From Gentiana macrophylla (taxonomy: Eukaryota > Streptophyta > Magnoliopsida > Gentianales > Gentianaceae): 64,000 nt of DNA. The notes beneath the pieces were generated by a model. The model had not been told where the DNA came from, made no database searches, and was given only the letters and a program-made list of their open reading frames with translations. Both the position numbers and the translations under genes were made by a program. Position 1 is the stretch's first letter. Each line of letters begins with the position of its first letter. The DNA is taken from NCBI GenBank assembly GCA_026214975.1, contig CM047815.1:83596800-83660799 (forward strand), given 5' to 3'. Positions 1-9,057 of the stretch are shown piece by piece.

Positions 1-984
1 GTTATGGCTATTTTGTTGTTATATTATCACTAGTCATGAATACAATATCATTCAAACATAACCACTAAATTTTCACACGCTTTAATTTTTTGAACTTAAA
101 ATAAAATTTACTATAAATATGTTAACTAATATAATTCAACATTACACACGAAACATTACAGGGATTTTATGTTTTCACACGCTTTCTTGAATTAGATTAG
201 TTAACATCTTTATAGTAAATGTTTGAATGATATTATATTTATTATCTAAAATTTTCATGTTTCTTAAAAAAGGGATTATGATTAGAGTTACTACCGTGTC
301 TATACCATTTTTACAAGTTTTTTAATTTTGTTTATAAATGAAAAATATATGGTGAGACGATGATGATATAAAAATAGTGACACCCATCTTGTAGTTGTGA
401 TGATTTCAAGTTTTTTGTGTGTAAGGGATTTAGTTTTGTTTATAAGTGAAAAATACGTGGTGAGATGATAATGGTGTAAGAATATTGTAGACTTGAAGGA
501 GTAACTTTATCACTCTTCAGTGATAATTATTGAGATTTTTAACCGGGTGGTTTTGGATGATCAAGTGTCAGTGAAGACAAAAATGTGTGTGCATGTGTAT
601 ATTTCGTATCCATAAAAAGAAAACTCTATCACTCCCCAAAAAAACTTGTTAAGGTAAGATGCATTTGTTTTTACCAAAATGTGTATTCTAAAGTAAGATG
701 TCTCTATTTTTACTAAATTGTAACCCTATTTGCGGGGCTTTCACACATGAGTCAAGCATGAATAACGAAAAAAGGATTTGGGTTTTCACGCATGAGTCAC
801 GCATGTATAAGTGACGAAAAAAAGGCCGAAACACATATTTCTAAACATTTTTTGCAGGGCATTAATATCAAAGATTTAACTTTCCATGCATTTTCCAAAG
901 AAAAAAAAATACTTTCGAGACATATATCTTCAATTTTCCCTATATTTAAAGAAGGGAATTGACACCACCTCGTGTCAATTTTAC
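1..984. other. AT-rich intergenic sequence with small repeats
   Basis: I see no gene here. The stretch is AT-rich and holds an inverted repeat (38-245, listed separately). It also holds a diverged direct repeat: about 320-380 resembles 430-490, both with a GTGAGAYGATRATG-like core. A second short direct repeat sits at about 738-826, where the phrase CATGAGTCA-GCATG followed by CGAAAAAAGG occurs twice. The short open frames on both strands at 797-1104 run into the LINE poly(T) tract and have no recognisable product. Confidence 0.6.
38..245. repeat. Imperfect inverted repeat (MITE-like fold-back)
   Basis: Two arms are visible. Positions 40-58 (AATACAATATCATTCAAAC) are complementary to about 221-239, and positions about 105-140 are complementary to about 188-222 (core GTTAACTAAT / ATTAGTTAAC). 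Together they form a fold-back of about 0.2 kb with a short centre. No target duplication was recognised, so the boundaries are approximate. A decayed MITE is the simplest reading. Confidence 0.4.
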
Positions 985-3020
985 CCCCTTTTTTTTTTTT
1001 TTTTGAACAGCCAAAGAAATATTTTATTATTAGAAAAATATTCAGCAAGAAGCAGAGAGTACAACAAAACCAATCGAAAAAACAAAAAACAGCCCCAAAA
1101 CTAGAAACAAGACCGCAAACTATGAAGAAGTAGCAGTAAAAGGATCAAGTTTCCATTTGGTCCACTCCCAGTTGAATTTAAAGCATCGACCTGAAACCCA
1201 TTCAAGCATCTCGACTGAATATCCGCAAACACAAACCGCAACATCGAAATTCTTATTGTTAAAAACCGGATCATTTCTTTTTAACCAAAGCATCCATAAT
1301 GTCACTTTTCTTATAGCATCCCAAATCATGTTATCTCGGCGATTCGCGTGTGATTCATTTTTAGAGCGAGAGATCATTCCATAGGACCGGAAGTATACCG
1401 AGAATTTACACCAATTGAGAACCATGCTCCAAATTCCTTGAGAAAGAGGCGACTAAGTAGGACGTGGAAACCTTCTTCATCAACCGTCGGCAAAAAGTAC
1501 ACTTGTAACATGGTAGACTTACACCTCTTCTTAGTAAATTGGATTTGGTAGGAAGTCTGTTTAGAGATGCTCTCCAGAAGAAGATGTTGACTTTCGAAGG
1601 AAGAGACTTATTCCAACTAATGTTGTCGTAAATGCTACCAGCCGCATTGGAACCAAGAATTGCGTGTTTCAGTTTGGAAACCGAAAAATAGCCCGAAGTA
1701 GACATGTTCCAGTAATGCACATCTTTGGTACCTGTAGTGATGGAAAAACAAGATAATAAAGAGTAAAGGTTATCGATCTCCCCAAGTTCCCTCCCTCTCG
1801 GCTCCCTCACCCAATCACATCTCCACCTCCAAGAACCTCCCTCCAAAAGTCCCACATCCCTCACCATTGCATCTTTATGAGCAGCTAGTCTAAGCAGTTT
1901 AGGAAACATATTTCTAAGACACCTTGCCCCACTTGGGTTGTCCTCCCAAAATTTGGTATCCGCCCCATTCCCGATTTTCTTCACATGCGACGTAAATAAT
2001 GGAACCCCCCCACTATCTATTTGTTCCCAACACTGGACAATAGCTCTCCACACTTTCCCTTTAACCATCCTACTCCTCTCTCACCGAACCCTCCATTTTC
2101 ACCATGCAAAGCTACCACCACTTTTCTCCAAAGGGCTCCCTCCTCAGACTTAAAACGCCACCACCACTTTCCAAGCAAAGCCAAATTTTGTTCCCTAATA
2201 CCCCCAACCCCCAAGCCTCCAAAGTTTTTGTGTTTCAAAATTTGATTCCAAGATATCCAAGCTAATTTTCTCTCAATCCCCCCTTCCCAAAAGAAACGAG
2301 CACGTAATCTCTCAATGGTATCAATGACACATCTAGGAGCATGGAAAATAGAGAGAAAGAACACCAGTAGACTACCAAGCACCGCTTTAAGCAAAGTCAA
2401 TCTTCCTCCAATTGAGAGTAGACGAGCTTTCCAACCTGCTAGTTTGTTATTAATTTTGTCCAAAATAGGTTGCCAAGCTGCTTTTTTTTTCATATTCATC
2501 CCAACAGGTAAGCCAAGATAAGTGAATGGAAATATACCCGCTGTACACTTGAGATCTGTAGTCCCAGTAGCCAAATCAAAGTCAGAAACATTCAGCCCAA
2601 AAAGTCTACTCTTTCCAAAATTTATATTCAACCCAGAAATGTCGGCAAAGATTTTTAGAATTCTACCCAAGTTCAGCAAATTAGTCTTTTCCCAAATACC
2701 AAAGAAAATCGCATCATCAAAGAAGCGCAAATGAGTGGACGCTAACTCCATTGTTTTTGATCTCAATTCCTTTCAACAATTGTTTATTAACGCGGTTTGT
2801 ACAAGAACCTTAAGAGATTCAAAGAACCAAAAGGAATAAAAAAGGTGAAAGGGGTCACCTTGTCGATTCCTCTTTCCAATTCGAATTCGAGGAGAAATTT
2901 GCCATTAATAAGAATTGACACTTTGGCCGATGACAAACATTCTTTTATCCAACTTCTCCACTTTTCCCCAAAGTTCATTTGAATCATGATAGAGTCCAAG
3001 AAATTCCAATTCACTGAGTT
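985..3020 (-). mobile_element. 5'-truncated LINE (non-LTR retrotransposon)
   Basis: The element reads on the minus strand. Its 3' end is marked by a plus-strand poly(T) tract at about 986-1003, which is the poly(A) tail. Going upstream on the minus strand come the C-terminal tail, a reverse-transcriptase zinc-binding domain and the second half of the reverse transcriptase. Recognisable sequence stops near 3020, just upstream of the SVNWNFLDS-like motif of the RT fingers/palm. The endonuclease and ORF1 are absent, as expected for 5' truncation during target-primed insertion. I did not find a target-site duplication. Frames are broken several times, so this is an old copy. Confidence 0.85.
1120..3014 (-). 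pseudogene. LINE reverse transcriptase and zinc-binding domain, broken
   Basis: This is the coding remnant of the LINE above, in at least four minus-strand frames. The piece 2787-3014 carries RT palm sequence; its [16 protein letters not shown] motif is decayed to RGIDKVTPFTFF. The piece 2017-2766 carries the FADD box in altered form (FFDDAIFFG), then TYLGLPVG and WKARLLSIGGRLTLLKAVL, typical of plant LINE RTs. The piece 1406-2068 holds the zf-RVT domain (W..SLPSKVNIFFWRA.LNRLPTK, then a C..C pair). The piece 1120-1425 is the C-terminal tail. The catalytic box change and frameshifts make it inactive. The domain assignments rest on family motifs. Confidence 0.85.
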
Positions 3021-4009
3021 CGAATCGAAAACTGAACACGAAATGGTATTTGTTTTAGTATCGCAAGTTGGGCCGAGCTCACTATCGAGTTGTTCTAAGA
3101 TCTTCGATCTTAAGTTGATCGATACAACGAGCGGCGTAACTTCATCGCGCGGGTTTCGAATGAGCTAGGTATCGAAAGGGCTTCCGAGCGGGAGATATGT
3201 CCAATAATATGGACCCATGTTTGTAGTCATTATCCTTTTTACTTATAAAGTTTCCAATTGTTATCCTAACAGTGTTAAGGAGATCTGATTCAGAGTCATT
3301 AGTTTTGCTATTATATTTAAAAAAGGTTAAACCCTGTCCATGTTGAGGAAATGCGAAAAAGTTTTCTTTTAGTTCAAAATGATCGTGGGCTTAGAGTTAT
3401 AAGTTTGCTATTATATTATAAAATGGTTAAATTTTAATCATGAAAGTTCCTACTCCCCTATCCTACGGGATGAGTGGAGATGTGGCTCAGAAACATGAGG
3501 TTGCTATTATACCAAAGAACACTAAAAAGTTCGTCTTTACGAGGTTCGAATCTTCTCACTCCAACTTAATGTCCAACTGTCCTTTTAAAGAGCCCCATTT
3601 ACTTCTGGGGACATTCTTTTTACTTATAAAACAAGATGATGAGTTGAAAAAGTTCTTGTCCATTAGTCCAATTAACTATCAGATTAGGGACTTTTTTTTT
3701 TCTTTTTTCAAAAATACGAAAGTTTTTATTAAAATTCGGATAAATACCGATAAAGACAGCTACAAAACCGGACCACGCCAGTCGAAGCCGGGACAAACCA
3801 TAAACACTAGAGAACAAAGACTATCAAACTATAAACAAAACTACAAACAAACAACTACATTAGTATCAAACCAAATGACCCGTATATAGGTTAAGCTTTG
3901 CCCAAAAGAAAGCTTATTTTTACGAATTTTGGGGGGTGGGGAGGAAATGTTTTAGTAACACTTATCAATTTAATTTGAATGAATTCAACGGTGGTTATAT
4001 TCAAACATA
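3021..4009. other. Non-coding stretch with a short LINE 3' stub
   Basis: No host gene is seen. At about 3689-3890 a plus-strand T-rich tract is followed by sequence like other LINE 3' ends in this window (AAAGTTTTTATTAAAA, then a CCGGACCACGCC-containing segment). I read this as a minus-strand LINE 3' fragment of about 0.2 kb. The open frame at 3440-3889 crosses it and has no recognisable product. Two short related segments (about 3300-3340 and 3400-3435, GCTATTATATT...GGTTAAA) form a weak direct repeat. Confidence 0.4.
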
Positions 4010-4172
4010 ATCATGAATAAACATTTATTGACTAAACATGAGTTAGCTCATATTGGTCGTGTTGTTTGAGGAACAGTCCCTCTTTATGATGTAATTTTCG
4101 CCGCTAATGCGGACTTGGCTTAATAAAAAGTTTATTTTCTTCAACAAAAAAAAAATCATGAATAAACATTTA
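4010..4172 (+). mobile_element. Very short 5'-truncated LINE (or SINE) insertion with 18-bp TSD
   Basis: An exact 18-bp direct repeat, ATCATGAATAAACATTTA, lies at 4010-4027 and 4155-4172. Between the copies are 127 bp ending in AATAAAAAGTTTATTTTCTTCAAC plus an A-run of about 10. A long target duplication with a 3' poly(A) is the signature of target-primed reverse transcription. The body looks like only the 3' UTR of a LINE. It contains no coding sequence. Confidence 0.8.
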
Positions 4173-4303
4173 CTATATAGACTCGGTCATCATTATTTTG
4201 AATCCAACATTTAAATCATTCAAAAAAAACTAATCGATTAAATCTTTAGATTTCAGACTTTAGTTCTTTTTATATAGAATAAATTTCATACGAAACATGC
4301 ATG

Positions 4304-4630
4304 CTCACGCGCAAGTGATAAACAAGTCAATAGACTTAATAAAATTTTCACTCAAAATTAAACTGTTTGTAAAAGAACAACCTAAGTGTCTTATATAAAT
4401 TTCTGATTTCAAAGTCAATCATCATTTTAGCGAATGCGACAAAATAACAATAAATAAAAATAATAACAAATATAAAAGACTTTCGAATCAATGTGGGATA
4501 ATAAAAGACTAATGACTCAAATAAATATTTAAGAGTTTATTCATGCCAATAACATAATAATTTCGCCTCTTCTGCATCACCATGGATTTCTGTTTTTTCT
4601 TCTTTTTGACGCCCACCATGGATCACATCA
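4304..4630 (-). mobile_element. Inverted first two-thirds of the 5' LTR of the 5912-8727 gypsy element
   Basis: On the minus strand this segment reads TGATGTGATCCATGG... and matches the first 328 bp of the 3' LTR at 8226-8553 with scattered mismatches, including the promoter-like TATATAA (4390-4397). It ends at exactly the LTR base where the other half begins at 5912. The 5 bp next to its outer end (4631-4635; GTCTC in the LTR's sense) nearly match the ATCTC that follows the 3' LTR at 8728. It is therefore best read as part of the same element's 5' LTR moved by an inversion, not as an independent solo LTR. Confidence 0.8.
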
Positions 4631-5911
4631 GAGACCTTTGGTCTTTTTTTTTTTGAAGAAGAAGAGACCTTTGGTCTTGATAGCTCAGTTTTGTTGTTAG
4701 TTTCGTTCTGTTGGTGTGTATTAGTCTCTTTGTTCTTTGTTTAATATGTTTTTTTTATTTAGTTGTGTCTATGTTTGTGTATTTTGTCCGGGTGGTGCTC
4801 CGGCGTTAACCGACGTTGTCCGGCTATGTGTCTGTACTTACCGGCGTTAGTTTAGCTTTCTAATAAAAAAATTCGTCTTCTTGGGAAAGAAAAATAACTC
4901 TTTCATTAAAAAAAAAACAATTACAATAATTGTATTAGTGACATGTGTTAACCTAGTGAATGAAATCAACGCATAAAAGAAAGAATAAGCAAACAACTTG
5001 AAGTGGAGCTGAAAAGATTCATAATCCAAAGTAAATGTAAAGTGCCAATTTGAGTTGATTGTTTGTATCCAAATGAAATGTACTAATAATCACCACGATA
5101 AAGATCTCGTATCAACTATTCAACCGAAAACAATTGCCCTACATTTACTTTATAAAAAAAAACCATCTATATATATATATATATTATTGCCACCAACCAT
5201 TATATTCTGATGCTGATTATATATTGCACTAATAACACAGAAAGGACTTTGTCACCAAACTACACTAGCAACCCACCATATCTTTGGGTACAGATTTTGG
5301 TGGATTGTTTGTAAATATATATATATAATCTATTATAAACATATATATGTTATTTATATTATGAAGAGTTTATCATGTATTGGTGCTGTATGCCAGATAA
5401 AATTTAACAATAAAAATGGTATAAACCCTCTATTTGTAAAAAATATTAAACTCCCTATTTTAACTTTTATCCAATTATAAAAAAAAAAAAAAAAAAAAAA
5501 CATTGGTTAACATTGGTAATTCTTTTCAAAAAAACTAGTGTAATTAGTTTACATATCCTTGAGTATAGATTTGGTGGAGTGCTCGTAAATATATGCTTAT
5601 ACATATATACACACAAAAGTATATATACACACACTCACACTATTTCTATGTTATTAGACCAGTTGCAGTATATACCGTAAAATAAGACAAATCTCTAAAA
5701 TAAAATTTTAAATTTTCTATATTTATTAAAAATATATACAATAGAGTCTCTATTCAAATCTTTAAAACTACAAATTACTTATTTTAGAGATTCTGATGCA
5801 TTTTATAGACATTATGTAAAACAAAGATAAATAATGATTAATATTGTAAAATAAAAAATATTTTTGAAATAACTGATGCAATTGTTCTTGTAATATGTTT
5901 ACAAAAGTGTT
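4631..5911. other. Inverted flanking DNA, AT-rich, with a LINE-like 3' UTR and a possible MITE
   Basis: No gene is seen. By the inversion model this segment is the element's original left flank, now reversed. About 4640-4900 resembles a LINE 3' UTR (GC-richer, CCGG-rich, ending TTTCTAATAAAAAAATT). The rest is AT-rich with a short TA run (5167-5183), A-runs near 5479-5500, and two related segments (about 5250-5330 and 5520-5600). About 5658-5892 begins AGACCAGTTGCAGTA and ends TGATGCAATTGTTCT. These are loosely inverted and could be hAT-type MITE ends. Confidence 0.45.
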
Positions 5912-6085
5912 GGATCTCTTCGTTGTAGAGTTCCATCCCTTAGAGAACTTATCAGCGCCTTGAGCAAGCGTTGTGGCGTTCTTGCAACGTTTTTAGATTG
6001 GATTATCTAAGATTGTTGTTTCGAGCTCGTCTATTGATTCCATTTAGAAGGTCATAGGGCAAATCTTCGTTCCGGAATAGTATCA
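5912..6085 (+). mobile_element. 3' part of the 5' LTR (gypsy)
   Basis: The sequence GGATCTCTTCGTTGTAGAG onward matches 8553-8727 of the 3' LTR and ends at TATCA. It begins abruptly at the base where the inverted fragment 4304-4630 ends. The upstream bases (5890-5911) have no LTR similarity. Confidence 0.85.
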
Positions 6086-6086
6086 T

Positions 6087-6098
6087 TTGGTATCAGAG
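6087..6098 (+). promoter_or_regulatory. Primer-binding site
   Basis: TGGTATCAGAGC directly after the LTR end is the plant retrotransposon site complementary to the 3' end of initiator tRNA-Met. Confidence 0.85.
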
Positions 6099-6099
6099 C

Positions 6100-7224
6100 C
6101 CTCGGTTGACTAAAGGTAATCAAATATCCCAATTTCTTGTTTAATTTTCGTTCTTATTCCAAACAAAAAAAATTATTTGTTAATTGTTTTCCTTTCATTT
6201 CGTCCCCTCCCCAGCCAAAATCTTCAAATCTTCATCCATCCTACCCGGAAAACTTGAAGATCTTCAAATCTTAAAACCTTCATCCCAAGAAGCCTAATTT
6301 TTTTTCCAGACCCGTTTTTGTATCAGGTCGTTCCCTAACCAAACAACTTCCGAAAATACTCAAATTTTTGCTACATCTCAAAAACATCTCGATCTACAAT
6401 TTTCTTCTTTACACCCAATCCAAATTCAACGCGTATCTAGCCTAAAAGAACCGATTAATCCAAAACAATCAGTCCAGAAAAACTGCAGCCGTAAATCATT
6501 GTTTGAATTGAATTTCTGTGGTCTAGATGATTCTGAATTACCTGAAAATTTGTGATATTATAGAAAATTCTCGGATCTTGAACTTTTATCTTTTGAGTTT
6601 TCCAAATTCGTTATAGATTGGTAAGAACCGGCACTTTAAGGCACTGCTATCTATCTGAAATTTTTTGACAGATAGCACCAGTTTCTGAAAAATGATTGGT
6701 TGAGCAATGTCCATATCTCCAAAAAATCTGAAATTTTGACATCTTTTAGAAAACTCTCTGTTATACAACTTTTGTCTTTTGAGTTTTTCCAGATTCGTTG
6801 TAATTTAGTCATTAAATACGTGGGTTTCACACCCAGGGTGTTAAAAGTTTTCACACCTGTGAAATTTTGCTGTCAACCAATTTCCTTGTTTTTTTCCTTG
6901 TTCCTCCTTTCTTGATTTTATTTCTTGCGCCTATTGTCTCTTCGCACATTTTTCCACACACTTCCATACCTTTTTACCCAATCCCCAAACCTACCTCTTA
7001 GTTGTCTAGCCTAGATCGTTGGTTTCGATTGTTACACTTTGCTCGATTCTCTGATTTATTTGAAAAAGGGGTTACTTTACAACTTAAAGAGATAGTGAAT
7101 GCAAACACGAGAGTCGTGAGGTCGAATCTTGCATAATGTCAGAAAGAGATAGTACTGTGCAAGATGCTGTTGAAAGAGATTTTTTTTTCGTACACGTTGT
7201 TTTATTAGTGAGAGGAGATGTTCT
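6100..7224 (+). other. Gypsy element leader, non-coding
   Basis: This is the untranslated or decayed stretch between the primer-binding site and the open frame. Pyrimidine-rich patches and many stops fill all frames. Just before 7225, the codons for FRTRCF-SERRC-like sequence resemble the segment that precedes the protease in gypsy polyproteins, so the gag-protease frame probably once extended to the left. A stop codon at 7171-7173 now closes it. Confidence 0.5.
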
Positions 7225-8172
7225 ATGATTATTGAGCCGGACTGTTGTGCTAACTTAGTTAGTACGTATGTGATCAGTAAGTTATCAATTCCCACTATTC
7301 ATCATCCCCACCCTTATGAGTTGCAGAGGATTAGTGATAATGGTACAATACGAGTTACCCAACAGGCATTGATTGCGTTCAAATTTAGTATATATGAAGA
7401 TGAGGTGTTATGTGATGTAGTTCCGATGCCCGAGAGCCATATTCTACTTGGGAAACCATGGAAAACTTCTAGGAATGTGGCATATAATGACCCCGTGGAC
7501 AGATACACAGTATGCCATAAAGGGAAAAGGTTTAAACTTCTTCCATTATCCCCCGAAGAGGCTCACAAAGATAAGGTTCGGGTCGCAAAAACCTTTGAGA
7601 AGCATGTAATGGAAGACAAAGCTAATTTGAAACTTGAATCCGAAAAAGAAAAAGAATTGGTGGAACAACAAAATGAAGTGATTGTTAACATTCGAGATGA
7701 GGAGTTGAAAATCGATGAAGATACGAGTGTAGTGGAGATGAATATTGAGAATGATCCAACATTGGCGGAGATTGTGGAGAAAAAAGTGGAGAAGGCAAAT
7801 GATGCTTCTATATTAATAAATACTTGTTCGAGTTCGTCCTTGTTGTCTATGCAGGTGCATGGCGATTACCCAATTGAGGAGAGCTCGTTTCCTGCGGTGG
7901 TTCTTGATCGTGACTTCATTAGTGGCAAACCCGAGCACACTTTTCATGATCCTTTTGCTACGCGTGTTGATGATTATCCAACATTGCGTTGTTATGAATA
8001 TGTTGCTGCCACTTCGATCTTCATCGACATTTATATGAAGATGAGTGTTTGTTCTTATGTTCCATTGGTGAAGCCTGAATCGTCGTTTCAACATTCCATT
8101 GATTTGGAGTTGTATATTCGCTTTATATTTGAAGATTTTTGTGGTTTGTTCAAGATTGGCTCAAGATGCTGA
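7225..8172 (+). CDS. Gypsy retropepsin-like fragment with acidic tail, intact 315-codon frame
   Basis: Residues about 1-100 match the pepsin-like protease domain of Ty3/gypsy polyproteins: SKLSIPTIHHPHPYELQ, then DEVLCDVVPM and HILLGKPW. The catalytic DSGS/DGGS motif, expected near residue 5, is replaced by EPDC, so protease activity should be lost. Residues about 110-215 are highly charged (Glu/Lys-rich, coiled-coil-like), and the C-terminal 100 residues have no family I recognise. Neither RT nor integrase follows; the frame runs to within about 50 bp of the purine tract. The ATG at 7225 is the first in the open frame. A frame of this length kept open with a dead active site is unusual here, where most element frames are broken. 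Confidence 0.7.
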   Translation: MIIEPDCCANLVSTYVISKLSIPTIHHPHPYELQRISDNGTIRVTQQALIAFKFSIYEDEVLCDVVPMPESHILLGKPWKTSRNVAYNDPVDRYTVCHKGKRFKLLPLSPEEAHKDKVRVAKTFEKHVMEDKANLKLESEKEKELVEQQNEVIVNIRDEELKIDEDTSVVEMNIENDPTLAEIVEKKVEKANDASILINTCSSSSLLSMQVHGDYPIEESSFPAVVLDRDFISGKPEHTFHDPFATRVDDYPTLRCYEYVAATSIFIDIYMKMSVCSYVPLVKPESSFQHSIDLELYIRFIFEDFCGLFKIGSRC

Positions 8173-8215
8173 ACTATACGACATCCTTTTGATTCGAGGA
8201 CGAATCCTTTCCAAC

Positions 8216-8225
8216 CGGGAGGGAA
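8216..8225 (+). promoter_or_regulatory. Polypurine tract
   Basis: CGGGAGGGAA lies immediately before the TGATGTGATCC start of the 3' LTR, the expected site of plus-strand priming. Confidence 0.75.
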
Positions 8226-8727
8226 TGATGTGATCCATGGTGGGCGTCAAAAGGAAGAAAAAACAGAAATCCATGGTGATTCAGAAGAGGCGAAATTATT
8301 ATGTTATTGGCATGAATAAACTCTTAAGTATTTATTTGAGTCATTAGTCTTTTATTATCCCACATTGGTTAGAAAGTCTTTTATATTTGTTATTATTTTT
8401 ATTTATTGTTATTTTCTCCCACATTGCTAAAATGGCAATTGGACTTGGAGTCTGTAGCCTATATAAGGCACCTAGGTTGTTCTTTTACAAACAGTTTAAT
8501 TTTGAGTGAAAATTTTATTAAGTCTATTGACTTGTTTATCACTTGCGAGTGAGGATCTCTTCATTGTAGAGTTCCACCCCTTAGAGAACTTATCAGCGCC
8601 TTGAGCAAGCGTTGTGGTGTTCTTGCCAACGTTTTTAGATTGGATTATCTAAGATCGTTGTTTCGAGCTCGTCTATTGATTCCCTTTAGAAGGTCCTAGG
8701 GCAAATCTTCGTTCTGGAATCGTATCA
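8226..8727 (+). mobile_element. Complete 3' LTR (502 bp) of the gypsy element
   Basis: The LTR begins TGATGTGATCC after the purine tract and ends CGTATCA. Its first 328 bp match the inverted fragment at 4304-4630, and its last 174 bp match 5912-6085. A TATATAAGG promoter element lies at 8460-8467. Confidence 0.85.
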
Positions 8728-9057
8728 ATCTCCAAGAGGCTGTCTTGATAAAAGGAGTGAAGTAACCCATGAAGCCAAGAACTTCACCCGAAGCACCGAC
8801 AATAAAAACTAAAGAAACCAAAAGCACCAGTAGCCTAGCTCCGTCCGCCCCAACGCCACCATAGTACGGTACAGAGAATACGAAAGAAAGACCGATCTTC
8901 CTGAATAAGTAGACAACAAACCACAAATGATGCCAGAGGAACACCATCGGCGACTAAAGCTCCGCCACCCACCACCCGCCACCAAAACAAGACCGAGAAG
9001 CCCAGAGAAAATGGTGGAAAATGGCATTAGAGAGCTTAGACAACAATGATGAAGCAC
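8728..9057. other. GC-richer flank, LINE-like antisense sequence, interrupted by a solo LTR
   Basis: This stretch, rich in CACC/CCGCC words, continues after the solo LTR at 11144. No convincing product is seen on either strand; the minus-strand frames at 8696-9096 are overlapping and anonymous. It may be the 5' UTR or ORF1 side of a minus-strand LINE whose 3' end is the inverted segment near 4640-4900. That link is only an inference. Confidence 0.35.

Larger units (their letters stand above)
5912..8727 (+). mobile_element. Small Ty3/gypsy-type element with rearranged 5' LTR
   Basis: The parts in order are the last 174 bp of the 5' LTR (5912-6085), the primer-binding site (6087-6098), about 2.1 kb of internal DNA with one open frame, a purine tract (8216-8225) and a complete 502-bp 3' LTR (8226-8727). 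The missing first part of the 5' LTR lies inverted at 4304-4630. The internal region carries only a retropepsin-like region and an acidic tail. There is no reverse transcriptase, RNase H or integrase, so the element is a non-autonomous deletion derivative. The flanks GTCTC/ATCTC fit a 5-bp target duplication with one change. Confidence 0.85.

Noticed and set aside
4304..4630. Independent solo LTR fragment on the minus strand
   Set aside because: It ends at the very base where the damaged 5' LTR at 5912 begins, and its outer flank nearly matches the element's target duplication. An inversion explains more than a second insertion.
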